From Jimgerdemannia flammicorona (Eukaryota > Mucoromycota > Endogonomycetes > Endogonales > Endogonaceae), in the NCBI GenBank assembly GCA_003990745.1, contig RBNI01002377.1:1-18728 (forward strand): a DNA stretch of 18,728 nt, given 5' to 3'. The notes beneath the pieces were generated by a model that made no database searches, had not been told where the DNA came from, and worked only from the letters and a program-made list of their open reading frames with translations. Below are positions 9,185 through 18,645 of the stretch, piece by piece. Every line of letters starts with the position of its first letter. Position 1 is the first letter of the stretch. The position numbers were made by a program, and so were the translations under genes.

Positions 9185-9301
9185 GTATGGAATTTTGAGC
9201 TTTTTCAGTCATCTAAATAGAATCCAGTTGGTTATAATTATTCGGTTCTTCTATTTATATATTCTGGAATATATCTCATTGAGTGAGAGTATTGAAATAT
9301 C
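9185..9301. other. short spacer right of the element
   Basis: AT-rich, no ORF. It may be flanking LTR sequence of an older copia copy split by the insertion. Confidence 0.3.
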
Positions 9302-10807
9302 TTAGTTATAGTAACTCAATATATGGTAGTATAGCCTGACTATATCATTATATAAATATCATCAGTATGCTTAAAAGTACATAAGCTATTAATAAATAAT
9401 TACTGCTTTCTTCTCTGTACTATTTCTCCAAGGATTCTACAATATATTCTAAAATACTTATTTATAATATTACTTAATAATAATATTTTTATCCTATATT
9501 ACATTAATTTTAATTTGGAAACTAATTTAAATATCACATTGATATCTATTTTTTAAAAATTAAGACAATAAAGAAATATAATATAGTTAAATATATATTT
9601 TTAGATATATAACTGAAATATAAAAATAGAGAAAGAAGATATCATAGAAATAAATATTATAAAAATAGAAAAAAATTATAAAAAATATTTTAAAGTTTAT
9701 TGGATAAGATTACTGGTAATTTCAAGAAAGGACTGCCACTCCTTTCACTTAGACCAAATTGTTAGCTCTATGTCTAAGCTATCAGAAGGGTGAGTATCTT
9801 AAGTTTTGAAGACTACAAGTATAGTCTCCAAGGAGTACTAATAGATATACCTCATCTCTTAGATATAGGAGTCCCACCTGGTCTTTTCAGTATTGGCCAT
9901 AGCTTCTAGTTTCAGCAAGTTATAAGGATTTCAAGAATTTCTAGTAAGATGGCAAGATGATAAGACAGTCAGATGGCAAGATAGCAAGATGGGTAAGATG
10001 ACAAGATGACAAGATAGGCAAGATGAGCAAGATGGACAAGATAGGCAAGAGAGGCATAACAGCAAGATAGCAAGATAGACAATATAGGCAAAATAGACAA
10101 AATGAGAAAAATGGGCAATATGGACAAAATGGTAATAGAGACATAATAGACAACAGGAGTAAGATAGACAAGACAGTAAGATAGCAAGATAGCAAATCAG
10201 CAAGATGGTAAGAAGGACAAGATGACAAGATGATAAGATGGACAAAATGGGCAAGATGGATAAGACAGACAAGATAGACAAGATAGGTAAGATGGTAAGA
10301 CAGCAAGATGGGTGATACAAACAAGATAAGCAAAACAGGTAAAACAGATAATATGGGCAAGACAGTCAACAGGGACAAGATAGACAATAGGAGCAAGATG
10401 GACAAGATAGTAAGATGGGCAAGATAGGCAAGATGAGCAAGATGAGCAAGTTGAGCAAGATGGGCAAGAGAGGCAAAATAGGCAAGATGGGCAAGATGGC
10501 AAGACAGGCAAGATGGGCAAGATGGAGAGGCACTAATAGGGGTAGGTCAGATGTACTAGATACCAAGTACTTGAGATAGTTGGGGCTCACAATTCATATC
10601 CACTCTTGAGTAGGGCAGGCTGGATAGGAGGATCTAGTTACTTGGTCAGTGAGGTTGCAACTCACACCCTAAAGGTGCTAAGATTGTTATTGATTTGGAA
10701 ATTGTATTGAGGCTACTAGTGTGGTATAAGGACACAGTGCATGCTTATAGATAGTTAATAGTTAATGAATGGGGCTACAGCCTATAGAATGGAAAAAAAA
10801 AAAAAAA
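9302..10807 (+). repeat. tandem unit 1: LTR-like start, minisatellite, poly(A)
   Basis: Unit 1 begins TTAGTTATAGTAACTCAATA and ends at an A15 run (10793-10807). The next base starts unit 2 with the same sequence. Inside are an LTR-like stretch (TATATAA-like and AATAAATAATT signals, 9302 to about 9450), a very AT-rich part to about 9710, a moderate-complexity block, a 9-bp minisatellite (9944-10528) and a ~265 bp unique tail. No coding frame survives. The poly(A) end suggests a retroposed transcript, and the head-to-tail arrangement a later duplication. Confidence 0.8.
9944..10528 (+). repeat. minisatellite, ~9-bp unit GGCAAGATG-like
   Basis: Purine-rich, imperfect units around GCAAGATGG / ACAAGATAG repeat for ~585 bp. 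Most variation is G/A and C/T. Long minus-strand frames rich in Leu, Ile, Pro, Ser and Cys are artefacts of the repeat. Confidence 0.92.
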
Positions 10808-12336
10808 TTAGTTATAGTAACTCAATATATGGTAGTATAGCCTGACTATATCATTATATAATCATCAGTATGCTTAAAAGTACATAAGCTATCAATAAAT
10901 AATTGCTGCTTTCTTCTTTCTACTATTTCTCCAAGTATTCTATAATATATTCTAAAATACATTCTAAAATACTTATTTATAATATTACTAAATAATAATA
11001 TTTTTATCCTATATTACTTTAATTTTCAATTTGGAAACTAATTTAAATATCACATTGATATCTATTTTTAAAAATTAAGACAATAAAGAAATATAATATA
11101 GTTAAATATATATTTTTAGATATATAACTGAAATATAAAAATAGAGAAAGGAGATATCATAGAAATAAATATTATAAAAATAGAGAAAATTACATAAAAA
11201 ATTTAAAAAATATTTTAAAGTTCATTAGATGAGATTACTGGTAATTTCAAGAAAGGACTGCCACTCCATTCACTTAGACCAAATAGTTAGCTCCATGTCT
11301 AAGCCATCAGGAGGGTGAGTATCTTAAGTTTTGAAGACTACAAGTATAGGCTCCAAGGAGCACTAATAGGTATACCTCATCTCTTAGATATAGGAGTCCC
11401 ATCTGGTTTTTTCAGTATTGGCCATAGCTTCTAGTTTCAGTAAGTTATAAGGATTTTAAGAATTTCTAGTAAGATGGCAAGATGAAAAGATAGCCAGATG
11501 GCAAGATAGCAAGATGGGTAAGATGACAAGATGACAAGATAGGCAAGATGAGCAAGATGGACAAGATAGGTAAGAGAGACATAACAGCAAGATAGCAAGA
11601 TAGACAATATAGGCAAAATAGACAAAATGAGCAAAATGGGCAAAATGGACAAAATGGTAACAGAGATATAATAGACAACAGGAGTAAGATGAACAAGACA
11701 GTAAGATGATAAGATAGCAAATCAGCAAGATGGTAAGAAGGACAAGATGACAAGATGATAAGATGGGCAAAATGAGCAAGATGGGTAAGACAGACAAGAT
11801 AGACAAGATAGGTAAGATGGCAAGACAGCAAGATGGGTAAAACAGACAAGATAAGCAAAATAGGCAAAACAGATAATATGGGCAAGACAGTCAACAGGGG
11901 CAAGATGGACAAATAGGAGCAAGATGGACAAGACAGTAAGATGGGCAAGATAAGCAAGATGAGCAAGATGAGCAAGTTGAGCAAGATGGGCAAAAGAGGC
12001 AAAATAGGCAAGATGGACAAGATGACAAGACAGGCAAGATGGGCAAGATGGAGAGGCACTAATAGGGGTAGGTCAGATGTACTAGATGCCAAGTACTTGA
12101 GATAGTTGGGGCTCACAACTCATACTCACTCTTGAGTGGGGCAGGCTGGGTAGGAGGATCTAGTTACTTGGTCAGTGAGGTTGCAACTCATACCCTAAAG
12201 GTACTAAGATTGTTATTGATTTAGAAATTTTATTGAGGCTACCAGTGTGGTATAAGGACACAGTGCATGCTTATAGATAGTTAATAGTTAATGAATGGGG
12301 CTACAGCCTATAGAATGGAAAAAAAAAAAAAAAAAA
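10808..12336 (+). repeat. tandem unit 2 of the poly(A)-ended element
   Basis: It repeats unit 1 end to end, including the block GGACTGCCACTCC, the minisatellite and the tail ending GGGGCTACAGCCTATAGAATGG before A18 (12319-12336). Differences are mainly transitions plus small indels, such as an extra ATTCTAAAATAC near 10947-10970. The start is sharp: unit 1 and unit 2 both begin at TTAGTTATAG. Confidence 0.85.
11470..12053 (+). repeat. minisatellite of unit 2
   Basis: Same ~9-bp repeat and nearly the same length (584 bp) and variant order as in unit 1. The array was therefore already expanded before the unit was duplicated. Confidence 0.92.
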
Positions 12337-12940
12337 GGTAATTTTGGGAAATTTTAAATATATCTTCTTTGAGAGATAGAAAAGTGCCATTTTGACTTTT
12401 AGCACATCTCTGAACTTGGTTATATTATTGGTGAAGCTGAGGTGATTAAGGTCTCAGAAAAAATTACACACAAAATGTTTGCATAAGGCTCTCCAATAAT
12501 ATTCCAATTATTTGCAGTGGCAGAAGACTAATGCAATACACCCAAGCTATTAAGGATGGAAAAACTTGGTGACAGAGTAGATTGCGATAGCATCCTTGGT
12601 AGGCACATGCTCCTTAGCACTATGGACGGCTTGCAATCGAAATTCTTAAGTGTAGGAAATACGATATATGTGGTCTGGTATAGTCAATTCTTGCTCAAGA
12701 CTCTACGAGCCTGCGCGTAACTTCCAATATGAAACAATTTAATCAATCTCACCATTGTCCGCCAACACGTCTCGATTTATTCGCAAATACATCAGTTTCA
12801 GCAACCAATTTCCGCCACTAATTGAAGCAATGAAGTTCCACCTTCGCCAGGATCTCGTTTTGGTCTCTGGAGATAGTGGATAGATTGGGAGATTAGAATA
12901 GGATATTTAGCACATATCTTAGAAAACAATTAAATCAAAT
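12337..12940. other. transition into the gene island; 3' flank of the minus-strand gene
   Basis: CpG sites reappear from about 12585. A plus-strand frame of about 54 codons (ATG at 12556) is open but has no recognisable domain. On the minus strand this is the 3' side of the gene that stops at 12941. An AATAAA lies at 12776-12781 (minus), about 160 bp past the stop, fitting a polyadenylation signal. Confidence 0.5.
12776..12781 (-). terminator. candidate polyadenylation signal AATAAA
   Basis: Minus-strand AATAAA about 160 bp downstream of the stop of the two-exon gene. Fungal genes use such signals loosely, so this is a candidate only. Confidence 0.4.
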
Positions 12941-13776
12941 TCAGCGAACTTTAATTTCGGGTTCGTCGTTACTCTCGCCGTCCTCCTCCTCCTCCTCGTC
13001 GTTCTCCTCGTCCTCCTCCTGCTCAGTTTCGACATCCTCCTCATCTTCCTGTTCCTCCTCCGGCTCCTCTTTCTCCTTCTCCTCCTCCTCCTCCTCCTCC
13101 TCTTCCTCTTCCTCCTCCTCTTCCTCTTCCTCCTCGACGTGCTTCCCCGACGTCTGGCAGGGTGGTGCATGTGCTCATGTTAGACACCTCATGAATTTCA
13201 TTAATGATGTATCTATGTGCACAATCCAACTATATTTTTTACCTTCGGATCTTTGGCAAATTTGGCCAAATCTGTCATGCCGAGACTGCGGATGTTCTCC
13301 CTCCACGCCAAGTATTCGGGAGTCCGAGTTATTACCAACTCAGTGGAGGCGGCGCTCTCCCCATGAGATCTTGTTGTTGCAAAGGAAGTTTCCGCATCGC
13401 AGTGAGTATGCTGGTGGTGGGGCTTGGAAGGGTTATATGTTTTTGCACCGCGGTGGGTATGCTGGTGGCGAGGTTTGGAAGGGTTGATGGTTTTCATACC
13501 GCGGCGGGTATTCGGGTGGCGTGGTTCGAAAGGGTTGTTGGTTTTCACACCGCGGCCGGTTTGCGGGTGGCGTGGTTTGGAAGAGTTTTTGGTTTTCGCT
13601 CCGCGGCCGGTATGCGGTTTGCGTGGTTCGGAAGGGCTGTTGGTTTCCGCCCCGTGATGGGTATTCGAGTGGCGGGTTTCGAAAAGATTGTTGTTTTGGG
13701 AGCCGGCATGCGGTTGAGGGCCGCGTTGAGAGGAGTCCTTAGGGCGCCTTTTGTGTTTTCTTTGTTTCTTTGCCAT
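12941..13776 (-). CDS. repeat-containing, poly-Glu-tailed protein, two exons
   Basis: Exon 1 is 13243-13776 (178 codons), the intron 13154-13242 (89 bp, GTAAAA..CAG, branch CTAAC at 13179-13183) and exon 2 12941-13153 (70 codons and TGA), giving 248 aa in frame. Residues 1-12 are strongly basic (M-A-K-K-Q-R-K-H-K-R-R-P), like a nuclear or nucleolar signal. Residues 29-130 are six repeats of exactly 17 residues with pattern N-(P/S)-x-(E/K)-P-R-H-x-x-T-x-R-G-x-K-T. Residues 131-178 are non-repetitive and include T-P-E-Y-L-A-W-R-E-N-I-R-S-L-G-M. Exon 2 is acidic, with 19 consecutive Glu and few other residues than Glu and Asp. I do not recognise a family. The basic-then-acidic layout suggests a nuclear protein binding nucleic acid or basic partners, but that is inference. 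The ATG at 13776 is the first in frame. Confidence 0.72.
13079..13135 (-). repeat. GAG/GAA codon run (19 Glu)
   Basis: A trinucleotide tract of mixed GAG and GAA codons in exon 2. The codon mixture indicates an old or interrupted repeat rather than a pure new expansion. Confidence 0.85.
13154..13242 (-). other. spliceosomal intron, 89 bp
   Basis: Phase 0, between AAG and ACG codons. It has a GTAAAA donor, a CTAAC branch point and a CAG acceptor 25 nt further on. It removes a stop in the unspliced frame and joins the basic part to the acidic tail. Confidence 0.75.
13387..13692 (-). repeat. six tandem 51-bp repeats within exon 1
   Basis: Six units of 51 bp (6 x 17 codons) with no frame-breaking indel. 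Because 51 is a multiple of three, other frames also stay open through it, including a long plus-strand frame, which I take as a shadow. A decayed seventh unit may follow. Confidence 0.88.
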
Positions 13777-13824
13777 AAGTTGGAGAGGGAGAGTGTGTGT
13801 GCGTGGCGAAAAGAGGCGAACGAT

Positions 13825-13849
13825 TGACGTCACTTCTTAGATGACGTGA
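13825..13849. promoter_or_regulatory. paired CRE/ATF-like sites
   Basis: The palindrome TGACGTCA (13825-13832) and TGACGTGA (13842-13849) lie 49 and 66 bp upstream of the ATG at 13776. Fungal bZIP factors of the ATF/CREB type bind TGACGT cores. Two sites 17 bp apart close to a start are unlikely to be chance, but binding is not shown. Confidence 0.55.
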
Positions 13850-15160
13850 TGAATTGGCATGCCGAAATTTCCTCATTTTTGAACGTCTTATGGGCTATCT
13901 TGTACGAGTCGTCTGGGGTTCGGGTTTCGCCCTATCGACTCTTGGGCGTCTGTCTGGGTTTATACATCCTGGAAGGTGGGATCGTCTTTGCAGACCCTAC
14001 TAGAAGCGAAATTCCTGCTGCATTGTTTTTGGCCATTTCCTTCCGTCGGACCATACTGAGGAGCCCCCTAGAGCAACGGAAAAAACCTTCTGGAAAGAAT
14101 ACCATGTCTCGCTCGCAGTCTGCATCAGGAGAGCAATTTTTCCAGTTTTAGGGGTTTGCATATAGTTTGCTTTATACAGGTACGCCCGCCGGAACTTATC
14201 AGTGGAGATGACCAGCGCAGTATTTCCTTTGATCACATTTTCGTGAGAACGTGTCCCAAGCTCTTTATTGCCGAGACCCATTTCAATCGTCCTACAACCC
14301 ACGATCATACCCAATGTAATCTCAACATCCACGTTACATTCGGAATGCGCTCAATATATGACCTCTGTATTGTCCTTGTTCTGAGGATCGTCAAATTTCA
14401 GATCTTGCTATTTAATTGGTAAGCGTTTAGGAACATTCATATAAATAAAGATGAAGGGATCCCGAAAAGGATAGCTCGTTAAAGACACAGGGCGACGATT
14501 ACTTAAATAGGGAATCCCAGCACTCGATCATGTAATTTTCGGCAAAATTACATCTCATCGTGCCTTCGTTTCGTTTCGCTTTCGCTCGCGCTGTATTCAA
14601 ACGCGTAGACATAACACCGCATTTTTACACCTTCAGCTCCCCTCGATACACTACTCTGTGGGGTTCTTACGGAACTCACCAATGCATTGCATTCGCGACG
14701 GACTTCCTTATGCCGGTATTTGCCCAAATATATTTAAATAATCCTAAAAACAATTACGTTTAGTTATTCGGAGTTGGTTGGTTAGCGTTAACTAGATCAA
14801 GCAGGAAGGATTTAACGTCACAATTGAGGTGACTTTCTTCAGCTGCCAGAAAGAATGTAGTGCAAAGCATCCGATCGAATGTTGATGGGATTGGAGGTGT
14901 AAAAGTTAAAACGTGTTTGCTGGTTGGAAGCACTCTCGATTGTGGCACAGCGTCGCTCAGTGAACAATAATCTGGAGATAGAAATGACCTCAGTCAAGGT
15001 AGTAGAGAAGTTAATATTGAGACCAATCAGTCTCCGAGGCAAACGTGCTATACGGAGGTTGTGTGAGATTCACTTTCCAAAGAAAAGGCGAAGTTTAAGC
15101 TTTATTCGGAACTATGAAACTGGTATTGTATCGGAATCGCGCGTGTTGCAATAGAGCTAC
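13850..15160. other. CpG-containing island with no confidently identified gene
   Basis: Base composition is like the gene and unlike the transposons. Only short frames are open, and several of these begin at GTG or TTG rather than ATG. The best are a minus-strand frame (14000-14308) and a plus-strand frame (13849-14151) that overlap each other, and a 56-codon basic plus-strand frame starting M-T-S-V-K near 14984 and ending at 15154. A spliced gene could be hidden here. Confidence 0.4.
14000..14308 (-). CDS. possible small hypothetical protein or exon
   Basis: A 102-codon frame from ATG (14306-14308) beginning M-I-V-G-C-R-T-I-E-M-G and ending Q-Q-E-F-R-F. Composition is ordinary for a soluble protein. 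I recognise no domain. It lies upstream of the poly-Glu gene on the same strand and could be an exon of a separate gene. An overlapping frame on the plus strand is almost as long, so confidence is low. Confidence 0.2.
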   Translation of the reverse strand: MIVGCRTIEMGLGNKELGTRSHENVIKGNTALVISTDKFRRAYLYKANYMQTPKTGKIALLMQTASETWYSFQKVFSVALGGSSVWSDGRKWPKTMQQEFRF

Positions 15161-15404
15161 AAGTCATCCTATATAGTTCTGATTAAACCTTGTATGTAAA
15201 GACATTCAATTCTACATCATTTAACCATATACCAATGAATACTATATTACCGTCATTGTAATATTGAATATATATGCAGTTGTTCACTTTGCAATATGTA
15301 AATCCATTGTCAAAAAGATGCTTATCAATTGATTTATTCTACAGACATATAACTTATTTAATAATCTATAGTCCTGTATATAGTTTACATATTAGCTTAC
15401 TGTT
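15161..15404. other. AT-rich transition, nothing recognised
   Basis: CpG becomes rare again. No frame, no clear repeat. It separates the gene island from the 3' end of the LINE. Confidence 0.4.
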
Positions 15405-18400
15405 TTTGACTTTTTTGTTTCTTTCTGCTTCACTTTATTATCTATAACCTAGATATAAGAAAATGTCCTCTTGTCACAAGACAGCTAGTCACCTGGAGAG
15501 AGCCTGGTCTAAGTAAGCCCCAGATCACTTCACTACACTACTCCATCTTGTCTTTGAACCCTTTGAGGTCCCAGCTCTATCTGCCCCATACTATCCTGCA
15601 AAATTACCACCATCCTGCTAGAGACCCTATCTCTTCACTTGTTCTTCTATAGTTATCAATCTTGTATCATCTCCCCCATCATCCATCACTACCTCTCTAT
15701 CAAGTCACTCAGTCCCATCCACTATATCTCATCAAACATCCATTGCCAGTAACAGGTCATGACAACCCATAAGCCAATGAAATATTCCAAACCCCACTAG
15801 ATATTACCTCCCTTATCTACCAATTAGTACTGCAGAGTCACTGTCACTGTCTCACTGGCCCTTTAGTCATTATTCTCCCAGTCATTCTCTAGAGTACTCC
15901 AAAATCCTTCTAGTCTCTAATCTTCTACTAAGCAAGTTCTGGTATCTATATCCCTATCTTGCCTATCTTCTTACACCATTTACACCCTCTACTGTCATTC
16001 TCATATATCGGCTCTATATAGTAGCCCAATATAACATTTATATATAGAAATTACTACTATACTATCTATAGCTGAGATGGGACTATCTATTACAGATCAC
16101 TAGCCCAGGCTCACATCTCACTCTAATCCTACTTCTCTCCAAAGCCAGTCTTCTACCATCTAACTGGCCAACTCTCAAGTAGTCTAGTTCACAGCCACTC
16201 TATTGTCTCCTCCAGAGAGTACTTTTCTATTCTGTAGTCTGCAATATTTAAACTCTCATATTTTACCAATAACTCTCTCCTTCTACAATCTCCTCTATCT
16301 CATGTTCCCACAAGTATATTGCCAGCCTGGCCTCTATTATTTCCCATCAGAACTCATTGTATTATAACTAACTGACTTACTCTATCTAAAGAAGTTCTCT
16401 CATAACTTACTTCTCTATTCTTCTTGAGTAGAATCTGATATCTTGATTATTTATTTCCAATATACACTACTCTAATTCCCCCAGCTCTACTACTCTCTTC
16501 TCTCCCAAGCCTCTCAATATCTTTGAAAATTAAGAGAAATCTATCAGACCAAGGCTACTATCAGCAATCCTCAGCACCAATAGATCTCTGCCTATCTGAG
16601 GCTACCTTTCTTTCTACAGCCAGCCCTTCATTATCTTCTTCAGCTTATGAACTATCTATCTAGGGAAATTTGGATGATAGTTCAAGTTTTATAGCTTAGG
16701 AAATCAGTATATTTTCAGGACCCCTACTCTTCCTACTAATGAAAGGTTCCTTGCAGTCTATCTTATCATCAACTCCACTCATTGTAAGACTCTCTTCTTC
16801 CACTTACTCTTCTCTCAAAACTATATTATACTGAGAACTAAATATCAAATCACCTCACTACTTCACTCTTTTCAACTAGTTTTCCAAACTATCTCTCCTC
16901 TCTTAATATATCACTAATGTCAATGTTCTTACACTTATCCTAGTTCTATCTTCTCATGCAATCATATCCCTTTCTTCAACTTTCAAATATTCTGCTCACT
17001 CTCTACTCTTACTATCATTTCAACTACAAAGATCTCTAATTTTTGCACCACATCTCTAATATAAAGGTCATCTAGTCTAGTCTGCAACCAACTCAACAGA
17101 GGTTCTAGAGATGATATATAGCAGAAAAGATAATGGATTTCTCTGTAAAACCCCCCACTTCAGTATAAACTCCTATCTATATCAATTATCATAGCTACTC
17201 AGTATCCTCTCATTAATTCTATTTACCTGCTAACCTCCTGGTTCTCAAATTCTACTTTTCTCAATACTTTATTCAATTCTTCTATTACACTATAATATAT
17301 ACCTTCTTCTGATCTGGGAACAACAGTCTACTCTAAATCCTTCAGCTCCTGCAGCCTTCTAATATATTCTGCACTAAAACTATACAGTCTTGAATCTGGT
17401 AGCTCTTGATAAATCCTCTCTGCTCACAGTCTATCAGTTCTTCTGCCCATTGTTATAATCTTACTATTAGAATTTTGAGACTAGCTTACTGTATATAATA
17501 GAGTTTCGGTTATACCATACTCTCTGATAATCTTTCTTCTTGTGTATTATAGTCACCACACCCAAGGAGCTATTCTCAATCCACCTACTACTGAGGACCT
17601 CATTTACTATCTCTACTAGTCACTCTTCAAACGCTTTCTTAAACTTTCTTCAGAACTCTCAGGACAATCTATTCTCCTCTAATGAAGAGCCCAACTATAC
17701 TTTACTCAATACAGACATCAACTTCTCAATAGTAACAGGACTCATTACAATTGCACCAAGTCCATGAACCCTATCAATCTGCCAGCTATCCAACATAAGC
17801 TCTCTAGTAATATCTCTCTGCTTATTATCTATTAGAGAATTCTTATCAGCCCACAGTATCTTTTATTTTCTAGAGACTTCCTCTAATATCTCTACAACTA
17901 TAGTCATTTCTATACAACTGTAGCTTATCCCTTGTACATTCAACACTCCTGTTAAAATTTTATCTCTTCTAAGCATCTCACCCTCAATCTGACCAATAGT
18001 CTGTCTATCTTTCTATTCTCACCTACTTTTAGCCCAATCTCTATCTCCTTAACCTTCTCTATCAGTCTATCCTCTAAGTTCCAATATGTAATCTTTAATA
18101 GATAATATTTCAATTCCCTATCTAGACTTCTTTCCTTATTCTTCTGCTCATGACCTGCTATCTCACTAATATCTCTTTAATAAGTATTAATCAGTTGCTT
18201 AAACCTGTTCTACCATTTCTTAACAAATAGGCCTTCAGACTACTATCTGAATTACTTAGACCTTGCCATCTCTACAAATCTCACCCTTTTTATCCTGTAA
18301 TTTAAAATTGTAACATTGAGTCTCTACTGACCATTCTTACTCTCTTGACATCAAAATTTATCTTCCACCTCTACTCTCTAGTGATCAGGTGAATGATACT

Positions 18401-18601
18401 ACTTAATATCACTTATTTTAAGATATTTTCCCAACATTTCTCAACAGAATCTAATCTAGCCAAGAGTCTACCAGCATCAATATTCAGGTTATACAATCTT
18501 TTGGCAACACTTTCAACACAGTTTCTGAAGAAAAGCTACTAGTATCATGGCAACTGATGAGCATTCCAAGATGTATACTGAGCAGAGTGGCCCAGGTACT
18601 T

Positions 18602-18603
<2 letters not shown>
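15405..18603 (-). pseudogene. degenerate LINE (L1/Tx1-like) ORF2
   Basis: Reading minus, a possible endonuclease C-terminal piece comes first (about 18330-18500: R-L-L-A-R-L-D and S-P-D-H). The RT region follows: M-S-P-V-T-I-E-K-L (about 17740), E-F with R-K-F-K-K-A-F-E-E, G-V-V-T-I-I-H-K-K-K-D-Y (about 17530-17563), E-Q-R-G-F-I-K (about 17420), L-F-P-D-Q-K-K-V-Y, V-L-Q-R-N-P-L-S-F-L-L-Y then S-L-E-P-L-L (about 17095-17150). The spacing and the G-V-x-Q-G-x-P-L-S-P-L-L-F-like motif fit L1/Tx1-type LINEs rather than Tad1, the usual ascomycete clade. Stops and frameshifts are frequent. An AATAAAG and an A-rich end on the minus strand near 15405-15440 look like a decayed 3' end. The right end is cut by the T39-ended insertion. 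Confidence 0.75.
18480..18603. repeat. diverged inverted copy of the left-end fragment
   Basis: The reverse complement aligns with about 102-240. This copy has lost the CpG sites seen there. An ATG-started plus-strand frame (18547) reads M-A-T-D-E-H-S and is cut by the T39 run. The overlap with the presumed LINE endonuclease leaves the true coding strand unresolved. Confidence 0.55.

Positions 18604-18642
<39 letters not shown>
18604..18642 (-). other. T39 run, the poly(A) tail of a minus-strand insertion
   Basis: Thirty-nine uninterrupted T on the plus strand, equal to A39 on the minus strand. On the minus strand an AATAAA (18666-18671) lies 23 bp before it, as at a mature mRNA 3' end. A tract this pure implies a recent insertion. 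Confidence 0.75.

Positions 18643-18645
<3 letters not shown>

Noticed and set aside
9944..10528. CRISPR-like regular repeat
   Set aside because: Units are ~9 bp with no unique spacers; this is a minisatellite.
10611..10663. tRNA-like A box and B box (GGTTGCAACTC) in the tail of the tandem unit, suggesting a SINE
   Set aside because: The B-box resemblance is fair but the A box has at least two mismatches and no tRNA fold was found. Too weak to call.
9931..12116. Long minus-strand frames rich in Leu, Ile, Pro, Ser and Cys
   Set aside because: They are translations of the 9-bp minisatellite in several overlapping frames. No frame is favoured and no domain is present.
13204..13827. Plus-strand 207-codon frame opposite the repeat gene
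   Set aside because: It is kept open by the 51-bp repeat. The minus strand has intron signals, a basic start and an acidic tail; the plus frame has no recognisable feature.
14560..14763. Plus-strand frame in the gene island
   Set aside because: It begins at GTG, not ATG; the first ATG leaves only a short peptide, and no domain is seen.
14924..15154. Plus-strand frame beginning at TTG
   Set aside because: From the first ATG only 56 codons remain. It is basic but unrecognised, so it is mentioned in the island entry and not called.
17540..17767. Plus-strand 75-codon frame
   Set aside because: It lies opposite the LINE RT motifs P-V-T-I-E-K and G-V-V-T-I-I-H-K-K-K-D, which read on the minus strand.
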